A stretch of DNA of 63,265 nucleotides, taken from the NCBI GenBank assembly GCA_018701105.1, contig JABIWD010000062.1, positions 1 to 63,265 on the forward strand, written 5' to 3'. Both the position numbers and the translations under genes were made by a program. Each line of letters opens with the position of its first letter. The stretch's first letter is position 1. Positions 33,782-42,830 of the stretch are shown piece after piece. Source of the DNA: Candidatus Uhrbacteria bacterium (GTDB lineage: Bacteria; Patescibacteriota; Patescibacteriia; UBA9934; UBA11717). The notes beneath the pieces were generated by a model. That model saw only the letters and a program-made list of their open reading frames with translations, had not been told where the DNA came from and ran no database searches.

Positions 33782-34648
33782 ATGTACAACGAAATAGCTT
33801 CCAACAAACGAAAGACCGTTGGGCTGATGATCATCTTTGTGTTGGTCGTCCTGGCTTTCGGTTTTGGTTTCGGTGCGTATTACGGTGACTACTACGCCGG
33901 ATTGGCGATAGCATCGATCGTGTCAATTGGAATGACGAGCATCAGCTTTTTCAAAAGCGACAAGATCGCGCTCGCTGCATCCGGCGCGAAGGTGATCAAG
34001 AAGAGCGATAATCCGATGCTGTGGAACACCGTCGAGAACCTGGCAATCACAGCCGGACTCCCAATGCCACGAGTCGCCATCATGAACGATCCTGCTCTAA
34101 ACGCATTTGCAACTGGACGTAACTACGATCATGCGGTCGTCGCGGTGACAACAGGATTGCTCGATAAACTGACACAAGTCGAGCTCGAAGGTGTGATCGC
34201 GCACGAGATGTCACACGTGAAAAACTACGACATCTTGCTGATGACAGTTGTAGTCGTACTCGTTGGAACCATCGCCCTACTCGCAGACATGATGCGCTTT
34301 GGATTCTACGGTGGCCGAGGTAGCAAGAAAGGTGGAAATGCTATCGCCATCATCGCTCTCGTACTCGTGATCCTCTCGCCTATCATTGGGCAGTTGATCA
34401 AACTCGCAGTGTCTAGACAACGAGAATATCTTGCCGATGCATCGGGAGCGCTACTTACACGATATCCAGAAGGACTCGCATCTGCGCTCGAGAAAATCTC
34501 GCAGGACTCGCATCAGTTCCGAAAAGCGAACCACGCGACCGCACACATGTTTATCAGCAACCCATTCAAGGGTAAGGGGATCAAGAACGCATTCTCCACT
34601 CACCCACCGGCTGAAAAACGTATCGAAAGACTAAGAAACATGATGTAA
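33782..34648 (+). CDS. htpX: Zinc metalloprotease HtpX (M48)
   Basis: Membrane-embedded quality-control protease. 288 residues: two N-terminal spans, catalytic HEMSH in VIAHEMSHVKNYDIL (about 141-145), further spans (ILLMTVVVVLVGTIALL; IAIIALVLVILSPIIG), and the downstream Glu zinc ligand region SRQREYLADASGA. Ends STHPPAEKRIERL, the usual C-terminal signature. Directly followed by clpC, so a protein-stress cluster is likely. Confidence 0.95.
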   Translation: MYNEIASNKRKTVGLMIIFVLVVLAFGFGFGAYYGDYYAGLAIASIVSIGMTSISFFKSDKIALAASGAKVIKKSDNPMLWNTVENLAITAGLPMPRVAIMNDPALNAFATGRNYDHAVVAVTTGLLDKLTQVELEGVIAHEMSHVKNYDILLMTVVVVLVGTIALLADMMRFGFYGGRGSKKGGNAIAIIALVLVILSPIIGQLIKLAVSRQREYLADASGALLTRYPEGLASALEKISQDSHQFRKANHATAHMFISNPFKGKGIKNAFSTHPPAEKRIERLRNMM

Positions 34649-34655
34649 TGTGAAC

Positions 34656-37145
34656 ATGCCAGGAGATATAGTCGAAAAGTTTTCAACACACTTGAAAAAC
34701 GTGCTAACAAGCGCGTTGTGTTCTGTTGTTGAAACCGGAACGGACCAGATCACACCCGAGCATCTACTGCTGGGCATCGCCACGGAAAAAGGCTCGGTCG
34801 GCGCAGAAATCTTGCGTAAAGCCGGCTTGAAGTCTGATGTGCTCAAAGAACACATCGGAATCTCTTCGCTGACCTCAGACATCACGCTCCCCAAAGCTGA
34901 TGCGCTACCTCAACTTTCGGAACATGCAAAGCGCGTAATCGAGAAAGCCGTTCTCACTGCGACCGTCTACGAGCATCGCCACATTGGAACGGAACACCTC
35001 ATTGCAGGAATACTTCAGGTTAGCAGCAAAGAGTTGAGCGCATTTTTGAAAACATCAGACGTGAACATCGACATAATCAGAAAGCAGTTGTCGATAATCA
35101 TGAAGAGCACGCAGCAATTTCCAAACATACAAATTCATACAGTCGACAAGTCCGCCGCGCCACAGAAGCCTGAGATCGAACCGATGTCAGATATAGAGGT
35201 CGCTGATGTCGAACCTACGAGCGATCTGCAGACTCTCGAGTTCTTTGCGACCGAACTCACCTCTTCAGAGTCGTTGAAGTCTCTCGATCCGGTGATTGGC
35301 CGCGACAAAGAGATCGTACGCATGATGGAGATACTCTCGCGAAGAACAAAGAACAATCCAATACTCGTCGGTGAGCCTGGAGTAGGTAAAACCGCTATCG
35401 TAGAAGGGCTCGCGCGCAACATCATCGAAGGAAACGTGCCTGGCGCGCTTTTGAACAAAAGAATATTCTCGCTCGACCTAGGAAGCCTCATTGCAGGTAC
35501 GGTTTATCGTGGAGAGTTTGGGGGGAGGCTCAAACAAATTATCGACGAGGTAAAAGACAACAACCAGATCATCCTATTCATCGACGAGGTGCACATGATC
35601 ATAGGCGCCGGCTCAGCATCTGGTTCACTCGACGCAGCCAACATGTTGAAGCCCGCACTCGCGCGTGGTTGGATTCGGTGTATTGGCGCGACTACTCCTA
35701 GTGAGTTCAAGAAACATATCGAACCCGACGGCGCGTTAGAGAGACGCTTCCAGATGGTGGACATTGTGGAGCCTTCCGTTGCTGACACTGTCGAGATTTT
35801 GCACGGGCTCGCACCGATCTATGAGAAGTATCACTGTATTACGATCGACAAAGACGCGCTCGACTACGCAGCAGAAGCGGCTGATCGTTATATTCAGAGC
35901 GCATTCCTACCAGACAAAGCGATCGACCTCATTGACGAGGCCGCCGCTGCGATTCGTGTAAAGCACTCATCACCGGAAGATCTTGCAGCAAAGCACCTTA
36001 CGCGTGATTTGCGAGAAACACGTGCGCAGAAACGAGCGGCTATCGTAGAGGAACGGTTCATGGACGCGAGTTTGCACAAGAGCAAGGAAGCCGAGATCGA
36101 AGACGAGCTGATTACAACTGAAAACAAACAGAAAGAAACCATCATTGGAAACATCGGCATTAACGATATCGCGCGCGTGATTGAACGCAGAACCGGAATC
36201 CGTGTCGTCGATATGATGGATAATGAGCGCAAGCATCTTGCTAGGATCGAGAAAGGCCTTGGCGAGCATATCTTTGGTCAGAAGAAAGTTATCAAACAAG
36301 TCGCAACTCACGTTAAGCGAGCTAAGGTTGGAATCAACCGCCAAGCGCGCCCACTAGCGAGCTTCCTGTTTGTTGGACCAAGTGGAACCGGAAAGAGTGA
36401 GCTCGCAAAACAGCTCGCAAAGTATGTTTTCCACGACAAGAAAGCTTTAATCCGACTCGACATGAGTGAGTTCGTTGAAAGTTTCTCTATCTCGAAACTC
36501 GTTGGCTCCCCCGCTGGATACGTTGGGTATCGAGATACGGCACTACTAACCGACCAAGTAAAGCAAAAGCCACATAGCGTGGTGCTCTTTGACGAGATCG
36601 AGAAAGCACATCCAGATGTACACAACTTGCTACTCCAGATTTTAGAACATGGTGAGCTTAAGGATGCTACTGGACGCACAATATCGTTCAAGAACACTAT
36701 TGTTATCCTAACGTCTAACATTGGAGCAGAGAAATTCCTGAACGGCTCCATCGGATTCACGCAAGACGGCGAGATTAGCCAGTCCGATGTCGAGAAAACT
36801 TTGCGAGATCAGATGCGACCGGAGCTCATAAACCGCATTGATCAGATCTGCGCCTTCAAACCGCTCGTAGCCAAAGACCTCGTGTCAGTTGCAAAACGCG
36901 AGCTCGCGATCCTGAAAAATAGCATGGAGGTCGACAACAAAGAGCTGGACTGGGCACCTGAAGTGCACGATCACATTGTAGCCTTCAGCCAATCGGACAT
37001 CGCAGGAGCCAGAAACATACGGCAAAAGGTTAACGAGTTGATTGCAAGTTTGATTGCAGACCAGCTTCTCAAACAACCAAAGCACGATTCCTTCTACATT
37101 TCTATCAACAAGGACAAGATCGACCTTGAAGCGAAAACACGGTAA
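34656..37145 (+). CDS. clpC: ClpC-type AAA+ chaperone ATPase
   Basis: Unfoldase that feeds ClpP or disaggregates proteins. About 829 residues: N-domain repeats (TPEHLLLGIATEKGS; GTEHLIAGILQVSS), AAA module 1 with GEPGVGKT and VILFIDEVH-like motif, a short middle region (no long ClpB coiled coil), AAA module 2 with GPSGTGKS, VLFDEIEKAHPD, and the C-terminal small domain. Start may be GTG at 34650 or ATG at 34656, 1-7 bp after htpX. ClpP is not in the window. Confidence 0.95.
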   Translation: MPGDIVEKFSTHLKNVLTSALCSVVETGTDQITPEHLLLGIATEKGSVGAEILRKAGLKSDVLKEHIGISSLTSDITLPKADALPQLSEHAKRVIEKAVLTATVYEHRHIGTEHLIAGILQVSSKELSAFLKTSDVNIDIIRKQLSIIMKSTQQFPNIQIHTVDKSAAPQKPEIEPMSDIEVADVEPTSDLQTLEFFATELTSSESLKSLDPVIGRDKEIVRMMEILSRRTKNNPILVGEPGVGKTAIVEGLARNIIEGNVPGALLNKRIFSLDLGSLIAGTVYRGEFGGRLKQIIDEVKDNNQIILFIDEVHMIIGAGSASGSLDAANMLKPALARGWIRCIGATTPSEFKKHIEPDGALERRFQMVDIVEPSVADTVEILHGLAPIYEKYHCITIDKDALDYAAEAADRYIQSAFLPDKAIDLIDEAAAAIRVKHSSPEDLAAKHLTRDLRETRAQKRAAIVEERFMDASLHKSKEAEIEDELITTENKQKETIIGNIGINDIARVIERRTGIRVVDMMDNERKHLARIEKGLGEHIFGQKKVIKQVATHVKRAKVGINRQARPLASFLFVGPSGTGKSELAKQLAKYVFHDKKALIRLDMSEFVESFSISKLVGSPAGYVGYRDTALLTDQVKQKPHSVVLFDEIEKAHPDVHNLLLQILEHGELKDATGRTISFKNTIVILTSNIGAEKFLNGSIGFTQDGEISQSDVEKTLRDQMRPELINRIDQICAFKPLVAKDLVSVAKRELAILKNSMEVDNKELDWAPEVHDHIVAFSQSDIAGARNIRQKVNELIASLIADQLLKQPKHDSFYISINKDKIDLEAKTR

Positions 37146-37172
37146 AATACACATGATTTACCGTGTTTTTTT
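37137..37172 (+). terminator. Terminator of clpC abutting the next start codon
   Basis: ACACGGTAAA-10 nt-TTTACCGTGT with a T7 tail; the T run ends at the ATG at 37173. The 5' arm also contains TAAAAT (37144-37149), a possible -10 for the next gene. Confidence 0.78.
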
Positions 37173-38132
37173 ATGGCGGAACCAGATAAAAAGTTTGATC
37201 CCCAAGCCAAAGCCGGTCAGTTCAACACCAATAGAATCGCAGATGCGGTTCGTAAACGAGCGGGACGAGCGATCGAGTCCAAGATACAGACAGGGAGAGA
37301 AAAAGTTCAAGGACTTGGACAGCAGGCAGAGTCTCGTCTACGGGAGTTCGCGGGTGGCGGAGATCAAGAAGAATCAGAAGATGGTGAATCACCTTCAGAA
37401 CGAGGTGATTATTCTGCTAGGCTAAAGAGTCTGCGCCAAGGAAATTATCGTGATGCTAGTCCTGAATACGCAAAACTAAGGGGTGGCTTAGACACTTTCG
37501 AAAGAGAGAATCCAGAGTTTTCAAAATACGCCCGCAAGAAAATTCTACAGGCTCAAGAAGACGGTGATCTAAGAAAGACCGCCGAAGGCATAGGAGAAGA
37601 TGCTGAAGCTCTGAAAGCTGTAATTGAAGGTAAGTCCTTACTTGGAAAAACTAAGCTTTACTTAAAAGCCTTCGAGTACGGCTGGAAAGTTGCTGCGAAG
37701 CTAGACAAAAATATAAAAAAAGGAGGTCAAGCGTGGTGGATACTAGTGGTTGTAGTAGCGGTATTCAAGGACGTGTTCGACATGTTGATAACGTTTTTAA
37801 GCATACCGCCGCTACCAACTGCCCTGTTTGGTCCAACGACGGATACCGTGATCTCGATACTGTTCTTCGCATTCTTTTTAAGATTCCTCTGGGGAAAAGG
37901 CACCTTTATTTTCAGAATGATCCTGAAACGAATTGGACCGTCTTTCTTGATCGAAGCAATACCGGGAATGGCTTTTATTCCATTCTTCACCATCACTATC
38001 ATATATGCTTGGTGGAAAACCAATAAAATCCAAAAACAGTTACGCTCGGCTCGTGCCAAGCTTGGAAAGGAACTGAATGAGCTTGAAGAAAACAAACCAA
38101 AGATGATAGGCAAGAAAATGTCTAGATACTAG
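37173..38132 (+). CDS. Membrane protein, likely secretion-associated (319 aa)
   Basis: No named family. Residues 1-140 are hydrophilic and charged. Hydrophobic spans then follow (WWILVVVVAVFKDVFDMLI; TVISILFFAFFLRFL; AFIPFFTITIIYAWW), and the tail is a basic coiled coil (LRSARAKLGKELNELEENK). It heads a rightward block with a beta-propeller protein, DsbA-like protein and two VirB2-like pilins, so a role in envelope or secretion is inferred. The ATG touches the clpC terminator T-tract; no Shine-Dalgarno. Confidence 0.78.
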   Translation: MAEPDKKFDPQAKAGQFNTNRIADAVRKRAGRAIESKIQTGREKVQGLGQQAESRLREFAGGGDQEESEDGESPSERGDYSARLKSLRQGNYRDASPEYAKLRGGLDTFERENPEFSKYARKKILQAQEDGDLRKTAEGIGEDAEALKAVIEGKSLLGKTKLYLKAFEYGWKVAAKLDKNIKKGGQAWWILVVVVAVFKDVFDMLITFLSIPPLPTALFGPTTDTVISILFFAFFLRFLWGKGTFIFRMILKRIGPSFLIEAIPGMAFIPFFTITIIYAWWKTNKIQKQLRSARAKLGKELNELEENKPKMIGKKMSRY

Positions 38133-38246
38133 CGTTGCGTGAATAGCGTCTCGATAGCGCCGTAAACTGTGATATTATTGATGTAATAAACAGAACATGA
38201 GCATATAAGCTGCTCGTATATTTGATAGTCGCAAAAACAAACACAT

Positions 38247-39476
38247 ATGACATTCCGAATGCAGAAAATATTGGTCGTGACAGGATTTATTCTTGTCGTC
38301 GTAGCGTTCGCACTCGGGCTATACTTTGTGTTCTTTAAGGCTCCAACTGGACCTGAAGAAGTGTCACCAACGATCACGGAAGAAGGAACGGAACCTGGCG
38401 CGCTTCCTGGAACAACGGAAGCAGGCGACAGAACTCTGATAACTCCAGGAGAAGGCGAGCTTCCAACTCCAGAGCCCTCCCCTGTCGCAATAGGAGGACC
38501 TACAGAAGTTGGAGCACTTACCCTAACCGGTGTCACCAATCCATCTCTCGGAGCCGATGGCCGGTCACTCAACTTTTATGACCCAGCGGATGGAAAGTTT
38601 TACGCGGTGGACAAAGATGGTAACCGATTCGCATTGCTCCCAACAGAATATCCTGATGTAGACAACGTGGTTTGGAGCCCAGATGGCAGGAATGCTGTCG
38701 TGGAGTTTCCTGATGGCGCCAACATCGTGGTCGATTTTGCAACCGGCGACACTCACACGCTTCCACAACATTGGGAGGACTTTGATTTTTCACCAACCGG
38801 AGAGCAATTGATATCAAAGAGTATCGGAGTCGACCCTGGAAACCGCTGGCTCGTGATCTCGAATCCTGATGGATCGGGTGCAGATACGATCGCAGCACTT
38901 GGACGTAACGCGGACAAGGTACAAGTAAGTTGGTCACCAAACGACCAAGTTGTCGCCTTTTCAGACACCGGTGCGCTTACAAGTGGCTTTGGGCGCAAGC
39001 AGATGCTGGCGATCGGAAAGAACCAAGAAAACTTCCCAGGTATTGTAGTCGAAGGGTTTTCTTTTGAACCAAAGTGGAGCGAAGATGGATCACGCCTCCT
39101 ATACAGCACCCACGGACCCTCAAGCAACTACCAACCACAACTATGGCTTGTAGATGCACAGTCCGACACTCTTGGAGAAAATCGTCGTAGCGTAGCACTG
39201 AACACCTGGGCAGATAAATGCACATACTCAAACGCGACGATAGTATATTGCGCAGTTCCCCAGAGTCTTCCAGAAGGGTCAGGACTGCAAAGAGCGCTTG
39301 CGTTTGGAAAGCCCGACACGATCTACCGGGTCGATACCGATACAGGTATGACCGTGGTCGTCGGAACGCCAGAAAACCCAACGAGCATGTCCAACCTCAA
39401 CGTGAGTGATGACGGACGTACATTGTTCTATCAAAACGTATTGACCGGCACCCTACAACAAATTCAGGTGAAATAG
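38247..39476 (+). CDS. Membrane-anchored beta-propeller protein (TolB/WD40-like)
   Basis: 409 residues. One N-terminal transmembrane anchor (VVTGFILVVVAFALGLYFVFF), a Pro/Thr/Glu-rich linker (about 35-85), then repeated blades with signatures such as VVWSPDGRNAVVEF, FDFSPTGEQLISKS, VSWSPNDQVVAFSD, PKWSEDGSRLLYS and LNVSDDGRTLFYQ. This is the TolB-like propeller pattern. It lies 3 bp before the DsbA-like gene and likely is displayed outside the membrane. Confidence 0.85.
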   Translation: MTFRMQKILVVTGFILVVVAFALGLYFVFFKAPTGPEEVSPTITEEGTEPGALPGTTEAGDRTLITPGEGELPTPEPSPVAIGGPTEVGALTLTGVTNPSLGADGRSLNFYDPADGKFYAVDKDGNRFALLPTEYPDVDNVVWSPDGRNAVVEFPDGANIVVDFATGDTHTLPQHWEDFDFSPTGEQLISKSIGVDPGNRWLVISNPDGSGADTIAALGRNADKVQVSWSPNDQVVAFSDTGALTSGFGRKQMLAIGKNQENFPGIVVEGFSFEPKWSEDGSRLLYSTHGPSSNYQPQLWLVDAQSDTLGENRRSVALNTWADKCTYSNATIVYCAVPQSLPEGSGLQRALAFGKPDTIYRVDTDTGMTVVVGTPENPTSMSNLNVSDDGRTLFYQNVLTGTLQQIQVK

Positions 39477-39479
39477 GAT

Positions 39480-40118
39480 ATGCATAATAAATTGCTATTA
39501 CTGATACTCGGAGCGCTCGCAGGAACAATCTTGTTGGTGTTCATTATCGTTGTCATCCCTGAAAAGTCACTGCAAACGCAAGAAATAGAGAGTGTCCCTG
39601 AAAAGCTCACGGAACCTCCGATTAGTTTTATAGACCCAATGCGAGGCAACCCTAAGGCAAACGTCACTATCATCGAATATGGGGACTTTGATTGCCCACT
39701 TTGTAAAACTGTTGAACCAGAACTCGTAGCCCTAATTGCCGAAGAGCCCAATAAGCGACGACTGGTTTGGAAAGATGCACCAAACGAAACAGCTCACCCC
39801 AACTCGTTTGTAGCCGCCATGGCAGCACGCTGTGCACAAAATCAAGGCCTTTTCTGGGATATGCACGACAAGATGATGCAGCAAGGCGTCGGGCTTGGTG
39901 CAGAGAACATAAAGAATATGGCAACCGAAGTTGGTTTGAATATTTCTGCTTTCGACAACTGTATGTCTTCGGAAATCACCCGGCCAGTCGTAGAGCACAC
40001 GCTGGACGAAGCAGTTGCTCTAGACCTAACAGGGACACCGACGATCTTCATCAACGGAGTTGAATATACAGGACCACTGACAAAGGATGGACTAACACTT
40101 GCGATTGAGGCTCTATGA
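39480..40118 (+). CDS. DsbA-like thiol-disulfide oxidoreductase
   Basis: 212 residues, membrane-anchored by LLLILGALAGTILLVFIIVV, with a thioredoxin fold of the DsbA/Thioredoxin_4 type: active site CPLC (Cys72, Cys75) in GDFDCPLCKTVEP and cis-Pro region GTPTIFINGVEY. Probably forms disulfides in extracytoplasmic proteins; the next two genes encode cysteine-containing pilin-like proteins, plausible clients. Overlaps the next gene by 4 nt. Confidence 0.9.
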   Translation: MHNKLLLLILGALAGTILLVFIIVVIPEKSLQTQEIESVPEKLTEPPISFIDPMRGNPKANVTIIEYGDFDCPLCKTVEPELVALIAEEPNKRRLVWKDAPNETAHPNSFVAAMAARCAQNQGLFWDMHDKMMQQGVGLGAENIKNMATEVGLNISAFDNCMSSEITRPVVEHTLDEAVALDLTGTPTIFINGVEYTGPLTKDGLTLAIEAL

Positions 40119-41467
40119 TGAGACGAGCGTTGATAATATCTTCCCTGCTAATCTTTTGTACCCTTTTAGCGGCCCCAGTTGCCATGGCGCAGGAAGAGAG
40201 CAAGAAGAAGAAAGTGGACGCGATTCCAATAGAGTATCAAGTTAATATTCCAGGGCTTGGTGACGAGGCGCAAATCGTATATGGTCCAACAGGTGGCTGC
40301 CCAGTTGACCATGTTTGCGTACGCACCATATCCTCCTACATAAACGCGTTTTATAAGTGGAGTGCGTCTGCTGCGATTATAATGGCCATCATTATAATAA
40401 TGATCGGTGGTATCGAATATATGATCGGATCGGCAGTTGGTACTATAGAAAAAGCAAAGGACCATATAAAAAATGGAGTGATTGGTCTTCTATTGGTCTT
40501 TTCAACGTCCGCAGTCCTGTCATTCGTGAACCCAAATATCACTCAAATAAGCGCAATGGAGCTACCCGCTATTGAAACGGTGTTCGTTACATCAGAGAAT
40601 ACAGATCAAGATAACGCCGATCCCGATCCTGGTAACCCTGGGCAAGTTGGCCTTCCACCGGTCACGACATCAAGTAACCCTCAAAAATTAGCCCTTCAGC
40701 CTTCAGGGTCTAATGTAACAGTGCCGAGCGCTCGACCGGCAAAGCAAGTTCCCGTGAATGAAGTGGTTACAGCGCCCACGGTCCCCTATTACAACCAAAG
40801 AAGCTACAGCGATGTTTACGGCGGGTGCGGCACTATCAAATCTTCTGGGTGTGGCCCAACATCCGCAGCAATGGTGCTCAGCTATCTGGAAGTCAATGCA
40901 GATCCACCAAAGGTTGCAAGCGCCTTCGCTGCTGACGGATTTAGAGCATGCCCCAAAGACGATGAGGGGAAGCCAATCTGTGACAAATGCAACGGTACAA
41001 ACTGGGGAGCGTTCACCTCCTCAAGTATTGTCACAGACAACAATCTAGTTGGCAGACAAATACAGGCAATCAACAGAAAAGAGATTCTATCACTCCTCTC
41101 AGCAGGAAAACCGCTTATTGCGTCAATGGGTTGTAGTCGTTTTACTAGGTATGGTCACTTCGTAGTGCTTACCGGAATGAATGCTGATGGTACAATTGCC
41201 GTGAACGACCCTAATAGCACATCACGGAATCAAACCACGGCAAGTGAATTATGGGAGGAAGTGTACGTGACCGCAGATGGAAAGCGTGACTGTACCCAGA
41301 GGGGTAACAGAGCAGCCCTTAAATCGGTCTGGCTAATTGAGTCAAAAGACGCAACGTCTAGAAATACGGAACTCGACGAAGAAGACATCTGGCCGAACGA
41401 CCACCTTCAACTAGCAAGTTCCTTCTTACTCGACTCGGTGAAGAACTTTGTACCTAAACCGCTATGA
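40115..41467 (+). CDS. VirB2-like pilin fused to C39-type cysteine peptidase domain
   Basis: 450 residues in three parts. Signal peptide (LIISSLLIFCTLLAAPVAMAQ). A VirB2/TrbC-like two-span region: AAIIMAIIIIMIGGIEYMIG, AKDHIKNGVIGLLLVFSTSA, then NPN. After a Pro/Gly/Thr linker, a Peptidase_C39_2-like domain with SSGCGPTSAAMV (Cys246), YGHFVVLTGM (His348) and VNDPNS (Asp365), a plausible papain-like catalytic set. Domain calls are by motif. Overlaps its neighbours by 4 nt on both sides. A pilin carrying a protease or hydrolase may process the surface structure or open the envelope. Confidence 0.82.
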   Translation: MMRRALIISSLLIFCTLLAAPVAMAQEESKKKKVDAIPIEYQVNIPGLGDEAQIVYGPTGGCPVDHVCVRTISSYINAFYKWSASAAIIMAIIIIMIGGIEYMIGSAVGTIEKAKDHIKNGVIGLLLVFSTSAVLSFVNPNITQISAMELPAIETVFVTSENTDQDNADPDPGNPGQVGLPPVTTSSNPQKLALQPSGSNVTVPSARPAKQVPVNEVVTAPTVPYYNQRSYSDVYGGCGTIKSSGCGPTSAAMVLSYLEVNADPPKVASAFAADGFRACPKDDEGKPICDKCNGTNWGAFTSSSIVTDNNLVGRQIQAINRKEILSLLSAGKPLIASMGCSRFTRYGHFVVLTGMNADGTIAVNDPNSTSRNQTTASELWEEVYVTADGKRDCTQRGNRAALKSVWLIESKDATSRNTELDEEDIWPNDHLQLASSFLLDSVKNFVPKPL

Positions 41468-42813
41468 GAATACGAAGCATAATCCTAGCGCTACTGATCG
41501 CCCTCCCCCTAATCACACCAGGGGCAGTCTTTGCTGCTGCATCCACTCAACCAGAAGTAATCGCACCACAACTCCAAGTTAACATCCCAGGATTAGGAGA
41601 GGATGATTTTAAAGGTAGCGTGATTGTTGGAACAAACCAAACACGCGAGCAGTGTACTCCTGGAAAAGTTTGCGTTGGTACAATATCAGTTTATCTGAAT
41701 GCGGTTTTCAAGTTCATGGTTACTGCGGGAATAATCTTCAGTATCGTGATCATAATGATCGGCGGAATTGAGTACATGGTGGGGTCGGCCTCTGGCTCTA
41801 TCGAAAAAGCAAAAAAGCACATAACCGGTGCGGTAACTGGACTCGCGCTACTTCTTGCCGCGACTTCGATAGTGACATTTATTAATCCAGATATATCCGG
41901 ACTTCGGTCACTAGAACTTACTATACTAAAAAATGTCCCGTACGCTCCAAAAACCGACGTGAAAGAGACCGCGTTTGGTACAGCTGTAAAAACCGACTTA
42001 CTTGGAGCTGACGGAGAAATGTTTAAAGGCGGGCTGCCAGTCAAAGACGCTGAAGGTAACATCGTAGATGACATCATGCTAGGAAATGGGTCAGATAACA
42101 TTTGGATGCACGAAAAAGCAATCATCCGTTTACAGGCGGCAGCTGGCCAGCTGAACTCCCAGAATACTGGCGATGTGAAGCCACATAAACTGGAATTACT
42201 TCAGACATATATATCGCCTCAAAAGGCAGCGATCAAATTTATTGAAAAATGTGTATACGACAACTGTTCACAAGACCCTTACTGCAACCCATTCCCTGAT
42301 GGTCAGGTAGTCGAAGGAAGTTACACTGATGGATTCACGCTCACATCTGCTATCAAGGAGGAGAGCAAGGACATGAAGAACGAGGAGTTCTATGCCCTAG
42401 TTGGCCAACAAGCACTCTTAAACGACACTCCCAGGTGCCCTTTCCAAACCGGATTCGCCGTCGCCGCAGTTTGCTATGGTGACTCTGTCAACAAAGCAGA
42501 CGCTGAATGCCAGAAAAAGCTTGAGAAGGTCATGAAAACTAACAACTTTTGCAGATCTGTAATGCATCCGTGGCTTTACGAATTCGAAGGCAAGCAAGTA
42601 CTTGATTCTACAAAGGGCTGTGAGGCTCCACCTGGAATCATGCTTATGCCAGAAGCAAACGAGACCTTCTGGAATAAATGCAACTCTTCACATACTTTTT
42701 CCTATACAGGCGACGGTACAGTGCTCTGTGCTAGAGAGTATGGTGATGCTTGTTCTGACGCAGGAGTGCGAACAAAGGATAATGTTGACTTAACTACAGG
42801 AAGATGCGACTAG
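41464..42813 (+). CDS. VirB2-like pilin with long Cys-rich C-terminal extension
   Basis: 449 residues. Signal peptide (IILALLIALPLITPGAVFAA), then the same pilin-like block as the upstream gene: QLQVNIPGLG, GTISVYLNAVFKFMV, IFSIVIIMIGGIEYMVG, AKKHITGAVTGLALLL, INPDISGL. The shared GGIEYMxGSA and NIPGLG motifs show that the two N-terminal halves are paralogous. The C-terminal 250 residues carry many cysteines (KCVYDNCSQDPYCNPF) and no domain I recognise. Last gene of the block, before radA. Confidence 0.82.
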   Translation: MRIRSIILALLIALPLITPGAVFAAASTQPEVIAPQLQVNIPGLGEDDFKGSVIVGTNQTREQCTPGKVCVGTISVYLNAVFKFMVTAGIIFSIVIIMIGGIEYMVGSASGSIEKAKKHITGAVTGLALLLAATSIVTFINPDISGLRSLELTILKNVPYAPKTDVKETAFGTAVKTDLLGADGEMFKGGLPVKDAEGNIVDDIMLGNGSDNIWMHEKAIIRLQAAAGQLNSQNTGDVKPHKLELLQTYISPQKAAIKFIEKCVYDNCSQDPYCNPFPDGQVVEGSYTDGFTLTSAIKEESKDMKNEEFYALVGQQALLNDTPRCPFQTGFAVAAVCYGDSVNKADAECQKKLEKVMKTNNFCRSVMHPWLYEFEGKQVLDSTKGCEAPPGIMLMPEANETFWNKCNSSHTFSYTGDGTVLCAREYGDACSDAGVRTKDNVDLTTGRCD

Positions 42814-42815
42814 TG

Positions 42816-42824
42816 TGCTAAAAT
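42816..42824 (+). promoter_or_regulatory. Extended -10 promoter of radA
   Basis: TGCTAAAAT ends 6 nt before the ATG at 42831; leaderless transcript predicted. Confidence 0.6.
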
Positions 42825-42830
42825 AACCCC

